Part shown: positions 24,892 through 33,820 of the stretch, piece after piece | Position numbering within the stretch: the stretch's first letter is position 1 | Layout of the letters: each line of letters opens with the position of its first letter | Origin: Streptomyces indicus | GTDB taxonomy: Bacteria; Actinomycetota; Actinomycetes; Streptomycetales; Streptomycetaceae | Reading direction: 5' to 3' | NCBI RefSeq assembly: GCF_900100315.1 | Contig: NZ_FNFF01000008.1 | Span: 62,001 to 126,000, forward strand | Length of the DNA stretch: 64,000 nucleotides | Made by a program: the position numbers and the translations under genes | The notes under the pieces: generated by a model | Databases searched by the model: none | Told to the model about the DNA's origin: nothing | Seen by the model: only the letters and a program-made list of their open reading frames with translations

Positions 24892-25737
24892 GTGTCGGCT
24901 CCAGCGCCCGCTGCGAAGAGCTCCCAGCCGCTCCTTGTCGTCATCGATCCCGCAGCCAGGCGCACCGACGGCGAGTCCGTCCGGATCGCCAAGGACGTGC
25001 TCTGCGCGCGCTCCGGCGGGCCGGTGAAGATCTGCCTGCCGGACGGGCCGGAGGAATTCGCCCGGGCGCTCCGGCGCCGCGGCACGCGCAGACCGGTGGT
25101 CGTCGGCGACGACCGGGCGCTCCTGCGGGCGGTCTCGCTGCTGCACCGCGAGCGCGAGCTGGCCTCCTCGGTGCTCTCGGTGGTCCCCGTGGGCACCCGG
25201 ACCTGCCTCGCGCAAGGGCTCGGGGTGCCGGACGGCCCGGTCGCGGCGGCCTCGGCGGTGCTCGACGGCGAGGCCCGCCGGCTCGACCTGCTGGTGGACG
25301 ACAGCGACGGTGTCGTCCTCGGCGACCTGCGGATCCCGGCCCTGCCGGCCGCGGAGGGTGCGGGCCGCGCCCCGTGGTGGGGGCCGGGCCTGCGGACCTG
25401 CCAGTCGCTCGTACGGACCCTCGTACGGCCTGCTCCGGCGCAGTCCCCCGGCCCTTCGCGGCTGCGGGTCGAGGCGGACGGGGTGACGCTCGTCGATCTG
25501 GACCAGCCGGTGGCGGACGTCTCGGTGTCGACCGCGCGCGGGGGCTTCGCGCGGGTCGAGGTCAGGCCCACGTCGGTGGGCGCCGCGGCCCCGGCCCTGC
25601 ACGCCAGGGCCCGCACGGTGACGGTCTCGGGCCCCGACTTCCGCTACCGCGCGGACGCCCTGACGGCGGGCCCGGTGCGCACCCGGACGTGGACGGTACG
25701 GGCGGGGGCGTGGGCGCTGACGCTGCCGCGGGGGTGA
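24892..25737 (+). CDS. Diacylglycerol/lipid kinase-like protein
   Basis: The protein has 281 residues. LLVVIDPAARRTDGESVRIAKDVL and VVGDDRALLRAVSLLHRER follow the plan of the YegS/DAG-kinase catalytic fold, where a GGDGT loop binds the nucleotide. Here that loop reads VGDDRAL and is degenerate, so the enzyme may be inactive or have changed its substrate. The C-terminal half is beta-rich as in the family. GAGGAAGGA lies before the GTG start. It is divergent from purA. A 36-bp tandem duplication begins within its last codons. Confidence 0.65.
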   Translation: MSAPAPAAKSSQPLLVVIDPAARRTDGESVRIAKDVLCARSGGPVKICLPDGPEEFARALRRRGTRRPVVVGDDRALLRAVSLLHRERELASSVLSVVPVGTRTCLAQGLGVPDGPVAAASAVLDGEARRLDLLVDDSDGVVLGDLRIPALPAAEGAGRAPWWGPGLRTCQSLVRTLVRPAPAQSPGPSRLRVEADGVTLVDLDQPVADVSVSTARGGFARVEVRPTSVGAAAPALHARARTVTVSGPDFRYRADALTAGPVRTRTWTVRAGAWALTLPRG

Positions 25738-25804
25738 GGGGCCGGGCTCCGGTGGTGCGCTCGGAGGTGGTGAGGGGCAGGGCTCCGGTGGTGCGCTCGG
25801 GGGA
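25733..25804. repeat. 36-bp tandem duplication spanning the stop of the DAG-kinase-like gene
   Basis: Two copies, 25733-25768 and 25769-25804, differ at only a few positions. The TGA stop (25735-25737) is near the left edge of the first copy and is copied at 25771-25773. A shorter GGGGCTCCCGTG piece follows. Confidence 0.88.
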
Positions 25805-25835
25805 GCAGCGGGGCTCCCGTGCGTGAGCCCGCCGG

Positions 25836-26348
25836 TTACTGCTGCCGGCCGAACACCGCGTCCCGGTGCGTCCGCCACCGCTCCATGAGCCCCGTCAGCT
25901 CCCTCTCCAGGAACTCGAAGAACTCCAGCGTCTCGGCCATCCGCCGCCCCGCCGCCGTATCGGAGCCGAGGCTGTCCACACCCTCGCGCAGGGTCGCCTC
26001 CCAGCGCTTGAGCACCTGGTCGCGGTTGGTCAGCGCCTCGTACCAGCTGGAGGCGTGCACGCGGTAGCGCTCGCGGCGCGAACCGGGCTCGCGCTCGCGC
26101 GTCACCATGTGGACCTGGGCCAGATAGCGCACCGCCCCGGAGACCGCCGCCGGGCTGACCTTCAGCTGCTCGCTCAGCTCCGCCGAGCTCATGGCCCCCG
26201 ACTCCGAGGAGAGCAGGGCCCCGAAGACCCGGGCCGGCATCCGCTGCATGCCGGCCTCGGTCAGCTGCGCCGCGAACGTCTCCACGAAGCGGTCCACACG
26301 CGCCTCGCGCGTCCCCTGCCCGTCGGCTCGGTCGTTCCCTGCGGCCAT
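25836..26348 (-). CDS. GbsR/MarR family regulator
   Basis: The protein has 170 residues. It has a winged-helix core with MPARVFGALLSSESGAMSSAELSEQLKVSPAAVSGAVRYL (helix-turn-helix in the second half) and MVTREREPGSRRERYRVHA as the wing, then a helical dimerisation tail. This is the form seen next to ABC exporters in actinobacteria. It is divergent from the exporter genes, so it is probably their repressor. GGGGAGATGA precedes the ATG at 26348; a GTG 24 bases upstream is the alternative. Confidence 0.83.
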   Translation of the reverse strand: MAAGNDRADGQGTREARVDRFVETFAAQLTEAGMQRMPARVFGALLSSESGAMSSAELSEQLKVSPAAVSGAVRYLAQVHMVTREREPGSRRERYRVHASSWYEALTNRDQVLKRWEATLREGVDSLGSDTAAGRRMAETLEFFEFLERELTGLMERWRTHRDAVFGRQQ

Positions 26349-26403
26349 GTCCCGATCATCTCCCCTGCTCACCGGCGCGACCCCGAGTTTATACGCTTCC
26401 TTA

Positions 26404-26424
26404 ACTTCACAAATTTCTGAAAGT
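26404..26424. promoter_or_regulatory. Imperfect inverted repeat in the GbsR/ABC exporter promoter region
   Basis: ACTTCA...TGAAAGT with an AT-rich centre lies in the 93-base gap between the divergent regulator and exporter genes, 18 bases before the exporter ATG. It is the best candidate operator for the regulator, within an AT-rich patch from 26380 to 26440. Confidence 0.45.
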
Positions 26425-26441
26425 ACCGTACGTTCAAAACC

Positions 26442-27368
26442 ATGACGAAGGCAATCACCGTCTCCGGACTCCACAAGGCGTTCGGCAGGACACACGCTCT
26501 GGACGGCCTCGACCTCGAGGTCGAGGCCGGCGAGGTGCACGGCTTCCTCGGCCCGAACGGGGCCGGCAAGTCCACCACCATCCGCGTCCTCCTCGGCCTG
26601 CTGCGCGCCGACTCCGGCGCCGCCCAGCTGCTCGGCAGGGACCCGTGGCACGACGCCGTGGAGCTGCACCGCCGTATCGCCTACGTCCCCGGCGACGTGA
26701 CCCTGTGGCGCAACCTCAGCGGCGGCGAGGTCATCGACCTGTACGGCAGGCTGCGCGGCGGACTCGACAAGGCGCGGCGGGCCGAGCTGATCGAGCGCTT
26801 CGAGCTCGACCCGACGAAGAAGGGCCGCACCTACTCCAAGGGCAACCGGCAGAAGGTCGCCCTGGTCGCGGCCTTCGCCGCCAAGGACGTGGAGCTGCTG
26901 ATCCTCGACGAGCCCACCTCCGGGCTCGACCCGCTGATGGAGGAGGTCTTCCAGAGCTGCGTGGAGGAGGAACGGCGGCGCGGCCGTACGGTCCTGCTGT
27001 CCAGCCACATCCTCAGCGAGGTCGAGGAGCTCTGCGACCGGGTCTCCATCATCCGCAAGGGCCGTACGGTCGAGACGGGTTCGCTCGCCGACCTGCGCCA
27101 CCTCACCCGCACCTCCGTGACGGCCGAACTGGCGGGCGCGCCCAACGGGTTGAGCGCCCTGCCCGGCGTCCACGACCTCGACGTCCAGGGCCACCGGGTC
27201 CGCCTCCAGGTCGACTCGGACAAGCTCGACGCGGTACTGAGGTCGCTCACCGAGTCCGGGGTGCGCTCGCTGACCAGCACGCCGCCGACCCTGGAGGAGC
27301 TGTTCCTGCGGCACTACCAGGACGAGGTGACCGCAGCAGCCGGCGGCGAAGGGGCGAGGGCGCGATGA
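26442..27368 (+). CDS. ABC exporter ATPase
   Basis: The protein has 308 residues. It has Walker A GPNGAGKS, the Q-loop region AYVPGDVTLW, a signature reading YSKGNRQK in place of LSGGQ, Walker B LLILDEPTSGLDP and the switch His in LLSSHILSE. The changed signature is common in ABC-2 drug and polyketide exporters of actinobacteria. It overlaps the permease gene by four bases (ATGA), so the two are translationally coupled. Its substrate is unknown. Confidence 0.88.
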   Translation: MTKAITVSGLHKAFGRTHALDGLDLEVEAGEVHGFLGPNGAGKSTTIRVLLGLLRADSGAAQLLGRDPWHDAVELHRRIAYVPGDVTLWRNLSGGEVIDLYGRLRGGLDKARRAELIERFELDPTKKGRTYSKGNRQKVALVAAFAAKDVELLILDEPTSGLDPLMEEVFQSCVEEERRRGRTVLLSSHILSEVEELCDRVSIIRKGRTVETGSLADLRHLTRTSVTAELAGAPNGLSALPGVHDLDVQGHRVRLQVDSDKLDAVLRSLTESGVRSLTSTPPTLEELFLRHYQDEVTAAAGGEGARAR

Positions 27369-28981
27369 CCGCCGTGACGGCCGACACCCGGTTCGCGCCC
27401 CGCACCGGCGGCACCCGCCCGCTGGCAGGCACCGGCGCGCTGCTGCGGCTCGCGCTGCGCCGCGACCGTGTGATGCTCCCGCTGTGGGTGCTCGTCGTCG
27501 GCGGCACCACCGCGAGCGCCGCGAACTCCCTCGGCGCCTTCTACGACACCCCCGAGGAGCGGGCGAACGTCATCTCCTCGATGGCGACGAACAGTTCGCT
27601 GCGTTCGCTGTACGGGCCGGTGTTCGACGACTCGCTCGGGGCGCTCGTGTCCTGGCGGTACGTGGCGTTCATGGGCGCGTTCGCGGCCGTGATGAGCCTG
27701 CTGCTCGTCGTACGGCACACCCGCGAGGAGGAGGAGACGGGCCGGCAGGAGATGCTCGCCTCGCTCCAGGTGGGGCGGCGGGCCTCGCTGACGGCGGCGC
27801 TGCTCACCGCACTGATCGCCAACGCCGGCATCGCACTGCTCGTGACGCTGGGGCTCGCGGGCGAGGGCGCGGCCGGCGCGCTGGCGCTCGGGCTCGCGAT
27901 CGCCGGAGTGGGCATGGTGTTCGCGACCCTGGCCGCCGTCTGCGCCCAGCTCACCGAGACCGCGCGGCTGGCCAGGGGCCTGACCGCGGCGGTGCTCGGG
28001 CTCGCCTGGGCGCTCAAGGCGGCGGGCGACGCCGCGCGCACCGACGGCTCGCACCCGCTGACCTGGCTCTCGCCGATCGGCTGGGCCGAGAACATGCGGG
28101 CCTTCGCCGGTGAACGCTGGTGGGTGGTGCTGCTGTTCGCGGCCGTGGTCGCGGTCCAGGCCGTGGTGGCGTACACCCTCGCGGGCCGCCGCGACGTCGG
28201 GATGAGCTTCATCCCCGCCCGCCCCGGACCCGCCGAAGGCCGTCTGTCGACGGCGACTTCACTGGCCTGGCGGCTCCAGCGCGGCGCGCTGCTCGGCTGG
28301 GGCGCCGGCTTCCTGCTCGCCGGGATCATGTTCGGCTCGATGACCGAGGGCGCGGCCGACCTGGTCGGCGACAACGAGAACACCAAGGAGATGCTGGAGC
28401 GGATGGGCGGCCAGGCGGGCGTCACCGACGCCTTCCTCGCCGCGATGCTCGGCATGCTCGCGATGGTCGGCGCGCTGTACATCGTGCAGTCGGTGCTCCG
28501 TCTGAACGGCGAGGAGACCGCCCAGCGCGCCGAGCCGGTCCTGGCCGCGGCGGTGGGCCGCGTCCGGTGGGCGGCGGGCCACCTGTACGTGGCCTTCGGC
28601 GGTGCGGCCCTGCTCCTGCTGCTCGGCGGCCTGGGCCTGGCGGTCGGCTACCGCAAGGAGGCCGGCCCGCTCCTGGGCGCGAGCCTCGTGCAGATCGCGG
28701 CGGTCTGGCTGCTCGGCTCGTTCGCGGTCCTCGTCTACGGGCTGCTGCCCCGTCTCGCGCCCCTGGGCTGGGCGTACGCGGCGCTCTCGCTCGGCCTCGG
28801 CTGGATCGGCCCGGCGCTCAACCTGCCGGACGCGGCCCTGAACCTGTCACCGTTCCAGCATCTGCCCAAGATGCCGGGCAACGCGATGGAGTGGACACCG
28901 GTCCTCGTCCAGCTCGCGCTGGCGGCGGTGTTCACGGTGGCGGGATTGGTGGGGCTGAGGCGGCGGGACATGCAGAGCTGA
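27365..28981 (+). CDS. ABC-2 type exporter permease
   Basis: The protein has 538 residues and about twelve hydrophobic helices in two similar halves, as in ABC permeases annotated as polyketide-antibiotic exporters. Each half carries an extracytoplasmic loop and a cluster of charged residues (RHTREEEETGRQEMLASLQVGR and LRLNGEETAQRAEPVLAAAVGR, key motif EE-G--E--L---VGR). The duplication of this motif shows the two halves arose by internal duplication. It works with the ATPase encoded just upstream. The last codons and stop are tandemly duplicated. Confidence 0.87.
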   Translation: MTAVTADTRFAPRTGGTRPLAGTGALLRLALRRDRVMLPLWVLVVGGTTASAANSLGAFYDTPEERANVISSMATNSSLRSLYGPVFDDSLGALVSWRYVAFMGAFAAVMSLLLVVRHTREEEETGRQEMLASLQVGRRASLTAALLTALIANAGIALLVTLGLAGEGAAGALALGLAIAGVGMVFATLAAVCAQLTETARLARGLTAAVLGLAWALKAAGDAARTDGSHPLTWLSPIGWAENMRAFAGERWWVVLLFAAVVAVQAVVAYTLAGRRDVGMSFIPARPGPAEGRLSTATSLAWRLQRGALLGWGAGFLLAGIMFGSMTEGAADLVGDNENTKEMLERMGGQAGVTDAFLAAMLGMLAMVGALYIVQSVLRLNGEETAQRAEPVLAAAVGRVRWAAGHLYVAFGGAALLLLLGGLGLAVGYRKEAGPLLGASLVQIAAVWLLGSFAVLVYGLLPRLAPLGWAYAALSLGLGWIGPALNLPDAALNLSPFQHLPKMPGNAMEWTPVLVQLALAAVFTVAGLVGLRRRDMQS

Positions 28982-29004
28982 ACCGGGGCATGCAGAGCTG
29001 AACT
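28965..29004. repeat. 20-bp tandem duplication spanning the stop of the ABC-2 permease gene
   Basis: Copies 28965-28984 and 28985-29004 match at 18 of 20 positions around CATGCAGAGCTGAAC. The TGA at 28979-28981 ends the gene and is repeated 20 bases later. Confidence 0.9.
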
Positions 29005-29025
29005 CGGAACAGTCCCCTCCCGCCC

Positions 29026-29060
29026 GGGGGCCGAAGCCCTTCTCAGGCTATCGGCCCCCA
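29026..29060. terminator. Bidirectional terminator between exporter and P450 genes
   Basis: GGGGGCCGA (29026-29034) pairs with TCGGCCCCC (29052-29060); an inner AGCC/GGCT adds four pairs. The flanking genes converge on it. Confidence 0.8.
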
Positions 29061-29076
29061 CTGACAACGCCTTCGC

Positions 29077-30294
29077 TCAGACCTCCACCGGGAGGGATCC
29101 GAGCCCCCGGATCACGAACCCGGCCTTGCGCTGCGGCTCTCCCGCGAGCCGCAGCGCGGGCGCCTGCCGGATCAACTGCCCGAAGGAAGCGGCGAGTTCG
29201 ATCCGGGCCAGCGGGGCGCCCAGGCAGTAGTGGATGCCGGCGCCGAGGGACACGTGCGGATTGTCCGCGCGGGTCAGGTCGAGGCGCTCGGACTCCACGA
29301 ACACCGCCGGGTCGTGGTTGGCGGACCCGAAGAGCAGCGCGACCTCGGAGCCCTTCGGGATCCGCACCCCGCCCACCTCGATGTCCTCGAGCACCCAGCG
29401 CTCGAAGAGGTGGAGCGGGGTGTCGTAGCGCATCAGTTCTTCCACAGCTGTGGACAACTTTTCCGGAGCGGGGTCCGCGCGCAGGGCGGCCAGCTGTTCG
29501 GGGTTCCGGAACAGGGCGAACCACCCGTTTCCGGTCGTGTTCACCGTCGCCTCGTGTCCCGCGTTGAGCAGCAGCACGCAGGTGGAGATCATCTCCTGCT
29601 CGGTCAGCCGGCCGTCGTCCTCGTCGTGGGAGGCGATCAGGCCGGAGATCAGATCCTCCCCCGGCTCCTTGCGCCGCGCTGCGATCAACTCGCGCAGATA
29701 CGCGGAGAACTCGACCGACGCGGAGACGGCCCGCCGCGCGGTCTCGTCCGACGGGTTCAGCTCGTACATCCCGCAGATGTCCGCCGACCAGGGCCGCAGC
29801 AGCCCGCGGTCGCTCTCGGGAACGCCGAGCATCTCGGCGATCACGGCGACCGGCAGCGGCTCGGCCACCTCGGCGACGAGATCCCCGCCCCCGTTCGCGA
29901 CGAGCCGCGCCACGAGGGAGGCTGCCAACTCCTCGACGTACGGCGTCAGTCGCTGCACCGTGCGCGGCGTGAACGCCTTCGACACCAGGCGCCGGATCCG
30001 GGTGTGCCGCGGGGCCTCCAGGTCGAGCAGCCCGTTGTCGTTGAGGGTGTGGAAGGGCTCGTGTGCGGGCGGCGGCGGGGTGCGGCCGAACTCCTCGTGC
30101 GTGTAGCGGTGCTGGTAGGTGCGCCCGAGCCTGCGGTCCCTGAGCAGGGCGGAGACGTCGGCGTGGTGCGGGATCAGCCACTGCCGCGAGGGCTCGAACC
30201 ACAACGCCCTTCCCGCGGCGCGGAGTTCGGCGTACGCGGGGTAGGGGTCGGCGGCGAACTCCGGCGAGGACGGGGCGAAGGCTGACGTCGTCAT
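29077..30294 (-). CDS. Cytochrome P450
   Basis: The protein has 405 residues, the normal size for soluble bacterial P450s. Seen: I-helix AGHEAT (245-250), ExxR as EELMR (286 and 289), and the heme loop LGAGIHYCLG with Cys357 as iron ligand; the usual Phe at the start of the loop is Leu. It hydroxylates an unknown substrate with electrons from a ferredoxin and reductase, neither of which is adjacent. From gene order I suspect the CYP107U group found at this place in other Streptomyces, but this is from memory. Single gene. Confidence 0.93.
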   Translation of the reverse strand: MTTSAFAPSSPEFAADPYPAYAELRAAGRALWFEPSRQWLIPHHADVSALLRDRRLGRTYQHRYTHEEFGRTPPPPAHEPFHTLNDNGLLDLEAPRHTRIRRLVSKAFTPRTVQRLTPYVEELAASLVARLVANGGGDLVAEVAEPLPVAVIAEMLGVPESDRGLLRPWSADICGMYELNPSDETARRAVSASVEFSAYLRELIAARRKEPGEDLISGLIASHDEDDGRLTEQEMISTCVLLLNAGHEATVNTTGNGWFALFRNPEQLAALRADPAPEKLSTAVEELMRYDTPLHLFERWVLEDIEVGGVRIPKGSEVALLFGSANHDPAVFVESERLDLTRADNPHVSLGAGIHYCLGAPLARIELAASFGQLIRQAPALRLAGEPQRKAGFVIRGLGSLPVEV

Positions 30295-30348
30295 GGACCG
30301 ACCCTAGGCGGGCCCTGCCGCGACGTCACCGCCCCGGCCCGCCCCAGC

Positions 30349-30398
30349 GCCCCGACCCCGCAATCACCCCGGCGCCCCGCCCCCGCTCTCACCCCGGC
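30349..30398. repeat. 25-bp tandem duplication spanning the stop of the response regulator gene
   Basis: Copies 30349-30373 and 30374-30398 match at 22 of 25 positions and both end in TCACCCCGGC. The complement stop (30389-30391) is in the right copy and is repeated in the left one, downstream of the gene. Confidence 0.85.
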
Positions 30399-31054
30399 GT
30401 CACCAGCCGCGCCTCGTACGCGAACACCGCCGCCTGCGTGCGGTCCCGCAGGCCCAGCTTCACCAGGATCCGGGAGACATGCGTCTTGATCGTGGACTCG
30501 GCGACGACGAGGTGGTCGGCGATCTCCGCGTTCGACAGGCCCTGCGCGATCAGGACGAGCACCTCCGTCTCGCGCTCCGTGAGGTCGCCGATCTGCTCCT
30601 GGGCCGGGGCCTTGAGCCCGGCCTGGCCGCCCAGCCGGGAGAACTCGACGATCAGGCGCTTGGTGACGGTCGGCGCGAGCAGCGCCTCGCCGTCCGCCAC
30701 CACCCGTACCCCTTCGGCCAGTTGACGGGCCGAGGCGTCCTTCAGCAGGAACCCGGACGCTCCGGCCCGCAGTGCCTCGTACACGTACTCGTCGAGGTCG
30801 AAGGTGGTCAGGACGAGCACCTTCGTGGCGGCGTCGGAGGCGACGATCTCGCGGGTGGCCTCGATACCGTTGAGCTCGGGCATGCGGATGTCCATCAGGA
30901 CCACGTCCGGGCGCAGTTCGGCCACCTTCGCGATGGCCTCGCGCCCGTTCACCGCCTCGCCGACGACCTCGATGTCGGGCATCGCGTTGAGCAGCACGGA
31001 GAAGCCCTCGCGGACCATCATCTGGTCGTCCACGATGACGACACGGATCGTCAC
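30389..31054 (-). CDS. NarL/LuxR family response regulator
   Basis: The protein has 221 residues. The receiver domain (1-120) has the acidic pair Asp9/Asp10, phosphorylation site Asp55 in VVLMDIRMPE, and LTTFDLDEYVYEALRAGASGFLLKDA. The C-terminal LuxR helix-turn-helix has LTERETEVLVLIAQGLSNAEIADHLVVAESTIKTHVSRIL. It overlaps the kinase gene by four bases, so the pair is made together. Phosphorylated dimers should bind near the operon promoter; a 16-bp direct repeat there (32484-32524) is a candidate. The controlled process is unknown. Confidence 0.93.
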   Translation of the reverse strand: MTIRVVIVDDQMMVREGFSVLLNAMPDIEVVGEAVNGREAIAKVAELRPDVVLMDIRMPELNGIEATREIVASDAATKVLVLTTFDLDEYVYEALRAGASGFLLKDASARQLAEGVRVVADGEALLAPTVTKRLIVEFSRLGGQAGLKAPAQEQIGDLTERETEVLVLIAQGLSNAEIADHLVVAESTIKTHVSRILVKLGLRDRTQAAVFAYEARLVTPG

Positions 31055-32403
31055 GAGGTCTCCGCTCCGGCGTCCCCGGCCGCCGGCTCCACCGGCAGGA
31101 ACGCGCTCACCTCGTATCCCCCGTCCGCGCTCTCCCCCGCGGTCATCACGCCGCCGAGCATCGCCACCCGCTCGCGCATCCCGGTCAGGCCGTGGCCGGC
31201 TCCGGGCGAGGGCTTGACGAGACCGGTCGCGGGCCCGTTGACCACCCGCAGGCCCAACCCGCCCAGGACATACGCCACTTCGACCTTGGCCTGCGCGCCG
31301 GGCGCGTGCCGCAGCGTGTTGCTCAGGGCCTCCTGGACGATGCGGTACGCGGACAGCTCGACGCCCGGCGGCAGTTCGCGCACGGCGCCGGTGACCGTCT
31401 TGTCCGCGGTGAGCCCGGCCTCGCGGACGTTGCGCAGCAGCGCGTCGAGGTCGGCGAGGGTGGGCTGGGGCGCGTCCGGCGCCTCGTAGTCCTCCGCCCG
31501 TACGACGCCGAGCACGCGGCGCAGTTCGGTGAGCGCGGCCACCGCGTTCTCACGGATCGTGGCGAAGGCCTGCTCCAGCTCCGGCGGCGGGTTCTCGACG
31601 CGGTACGGCGCGGCCTCGGCCTGGATCGCGACCACGCTCATGTGGTGGGCGACCACGTCGTGCAGCTCGCGCGCGATGTTGGTGCGCTCCTCCAGGCGGG
31701 TGCGCTTGGAGCGTTCGGCGAGGGTGTCCGCCTCCTTGGTCGCCACCTCGGCCTCCTTGACGGCGACCTCCTGGCGGGCGGTGTTCCAGCCGCCCACCGA
31801 CACGGCGGCCGCGAGGGCGAAGGCGGCCAGGACGAGCATCGCCATCAGGGCGTCGTCGCCGTGCCCCTCGCCGGCGACGACGAGGGCGGCGAGACCGACC
31901 GTGATCAGCCACATCTCGACGGCCACCCGCGGCCGGCTGCGCAGGGCGATCTGCGTCATGACGACGAGGTGGGCGAGGAAGCCGGCGGCCGTCCAGGGGA
32001 AGGCGCCGGTGTACGCGGCGCCGACGAGCACCGTGACGGCGCTGACCGCGACGGAGAGCCAGAAGGCGGCCACCGGCCTGGTCAGCGTGAGGAGCACCGG
32101 CAAGGCGGCGACGAAACCGACGGTGATGCCCTCCAGATCACCGCCGTAGGAGCCGCTCTCGGCGATGCCGAGCAGGAAGACGAACACCGCCGCCAGGACG
32201 ACGAGACCGTGCGGCAGCCACCGCGCCCGCTCCCGGTACTGCTCGGGTATCCGCCGCAGCGCCCGGTGACCGGGCTCCAGCGGCGGCAGCGGCCGGAACG
32301 CGAACGCGCCGCTGAACAGATCGGCGCGCAGCGCACCGAGCCCGCCTCGGATGAGGCGGGCCTCGGTGCGGGCGCCCTGAGGGGTCTGAGCTGTCTGGTC
32401 CAC
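31051..32403 (-). CDS. Sensor histidine kinase, DesK/NarX-type (HisKA_3)
   Basis: The protein has 450 residues. An N-terminal sensor of about six membrane helices (66-204) has almost no outer domain, so the signal probably acts in or at the membrane. A coiled coil (210-240, KEAEVATKEADTLAERSKRTR) leads to the H-box with His248 in ARELHDVVAHH and a GHKL ATPase domain at the C-terminus. The GTG at 32403 follows CTACCGT at a distance fitting a leaderless message; the longer frame to 32739 overlaps the next gene and is rejected. It pairs with the response regulator by a four-base overlap. Confidence 0.9.
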   Translation of the reverse strand: MDQTAQTPQGARTEARLIRGGLGALRADLFSGAFAFRPLPPLEPGHRALRRIPEQYRERARWLPHGLVVLAAVFVFLLGIAESGSYGGDLEGITVGFVAALPVLLTLTRPVAAFWLSVAVSAVTVLVGAAYTGAFPWTAAGFLAHLVVMTQIALRSRPRVAVEMWLITVGLAALVVAGEGHGDDALMAMLVLAAFALAAAVSVGGWNTARQEVAVKEAEVATKEADTLAERSKRTRLEERTNIARELHDVVAHHMSVVAIQAEAAPYRVENPPPELEQAFATIRENAVAALTELRRVLGVVRAEDYEAPDAPQPTLADLDALLRNVREAGLTADKTVTGAVRELPPGVELSAYRIVQEALSNTLRHAPGAQAKVEVAYVLGGLGLRVVNGPATGLVKPSPGAGHGLTGMRERVAMLGGVMTAGESADGGYEVSAFLPVEPAAGDAGAETS

Positions 32404-32480
32404 GCAGACGACGGTAGAGGGGCGCCCGGGCGGCGTCGTCACCTGCGGGCCGGATCCTGCGGGGTCCGTCTCAGGTACTA

Positions 32481-32524
32481 CCCGGGGTGACGACGTACCC
32501 ACTGCCCGGGGGTGACGACGTACC
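32481..32524. promoter_or_regulatory. 16-bp direct repeat upstream of the two-component operon
   Basis: GGGGTGACGACGTACC occurs at 32484-32499 and again at 32509-32524 (25-base period), with CCC preceding both. On the coding strand of the kinase operon this is GGTACGTCGTCACCCC twice, 80-120 bases before the kinase start. Such a repeat suits autoregulation by the LuxR-type partner. It also abuts the stop codon of the NADH dehydrogenase gene. Confidence 0.6.
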
Positions 32525-32525
32525 G

Positions 32526-33722
32526 TCAGGCCGCCGCCACGGTCTGCGGCCGCCCGGCCCGCACGCGCCGTCCGCGCGAGCCCACCATGGCGCCCGGGTT
32601 GGCCACGGCCCAGGCCGCGCCCTTGCAGATCAGCTCCTTGTAGACGGCGGCCTTGCGGCCGGTCAGGACCCGCTCCACCGAGGTGTCGTCGGCCGTCACG
32701 AACTGGATCAGGCCCTCCTTGCGGCCGAGCGAGACGCACTGCTGGAAGTAGCGCAGCGGCATCTTCGGCTCCTTCAGGCCGGTCAGGTCCGCCGCGATCG
32801 CGTCCGCCGCCTGCCAGGCCATCGGGGTGCCGGTGGCGCAGGACATCCGCAGCGGCTTGTCGCCGGCGCCCATCGCGTAGCCCGCGTCGCCCACCGCGTA
32901 CACCTCCGGGTGCGAGACCGAGCGCATCATGCCGTCGACCACGATCTGCCCGTTCTCGGTCACCTGCAGGCCGCTGGCCTGCGCGATCGGGTCGACCGCG
33001 AAGCCCGTGGTCCAGACGGTGACGTCGGCGGCGATCAGTTCGCCCTCTTCGGTCTTGACCTGTCCGGCCTCGACGGCGGCGACCGCGGTGTGCTCGTACG
33101 CGGTGATGCCGAGCCTGCCGAACACCTTGCGCAGGTGGGCCGCGCCCTTGCGGCTCAGCCAGTCGCCGAGCTCACCGCGCGCGGCGAGCGCCACATCGAG
33201 GTCGGGCCGGGACTCGGCGATCTCGGTGACGGCCTCGATGCCGGTGAGCCCGCCGCCGACGACCAGGACCTTCCCGCCCGGGGCCAGCTCCTGGAGCCGT
33301 GCGCGCAGCCGCAGCGCGCCGGGCCGGCTCGCCACCTCGTGGGCGTGCTCGGTGACGCCGGGCACGCCGTGGTCGTTCGAGCGGCTGCCGAGTGCGTAGA
33401 CGAGGGTGTCGTACGGGATGCTCTCGTCGCCGTCCCCGCCGCGGACGCGCACGGTCTTCGCGTCCACTTCGACGGCGGTGACCCGCGCGAGCTCGAGCCG
33501 GATGCCGGTGCCCGCGAACATCGCGTCGAAGGGCCGGGCCTTCAGCTCCTGGCCGACGGCCAGCTGGTGGTTGCGGACGCGCTCGACGAAGTCGGGCTCG
33601 GCGTTCACGAGGGTGATCTCGACGTCGTCGCGGTGCAGCCGCTTGGCGAGACGCCCGGCCGCGCCGGCCCCGGTGTAGCCGGCGCCGAGGACGACGATGC
33701 GGTGCTTGCGGAGTGCGTTCAT
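32526..33722 (-). CDS. Type II NADH dehydrogenase-like FAD oxidoreductase
   Basis: The protein has 398 residues. Two dinucleotide-binding folds are seen: the FAD site VVLGAGYTGAGAAGRL at the N-terminus and the NADH site VLVVGGGLTGIEAV at mid-protein, plus the FAD-contacting PEVYAVGDA near the C-terminus. It is of the single-subunit non-proton-pumping NDH-2 type, or a related disulfide-less reductase. The ATG at 33722 with GGGGCAGG upstream is chosen; a longer reading from 33776 adds 18 residues of no conservation. A CRP/Rex-like palindrome lies 100 bases upstream, and the upstream gene is an ECF41 sigma factor, a usual genomic partner of oxidoreductases. Confidence 0.85.
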   Translation of the reverse strand: MNALRKHRIVVLGAGYTGAGAAGRLAKRLHRDDVEITLVNAEPDFVERVRNHQLAVGQELKARPFDAMFAGTGIRLELARVTAVEVDAKTVRVRGGDGDESIPYDTLVYALGSRSNDHGVPGVTEHAHEVASRPGALRLRARLQELAPGGKVLVVGGGLTGIEAVTEIAESRPDLDVALAARGELGDWLSRKGAAHLRKVFGRLGITAYEHTAVAAVEAGQVKTEEGELIAADVTVWTTGFAVDPIAQASGLQVTENGQIVVDGMMRSVSHPEVYAVGDAGYAMGAGDKPLRMSCATGTPMAWQAADAIAADLTGLKEPKMPLRYFQQCVSLGRKEGLIQFVTADDTSVERVLTGRKAAVYKELICKGAAWAVANPGAMVGSRGRRVRAGRPQTVAAA

Positions 33723-33820
33723 GGTCCTGCCCCTGTCTGTCGCCGACTGACGCTGTCGGTCGCTCTTCGCGGTCACGCCCCTTGAACCGGGCGGCCCGCG
33801 GATTCCTGACAGGTACGGGA

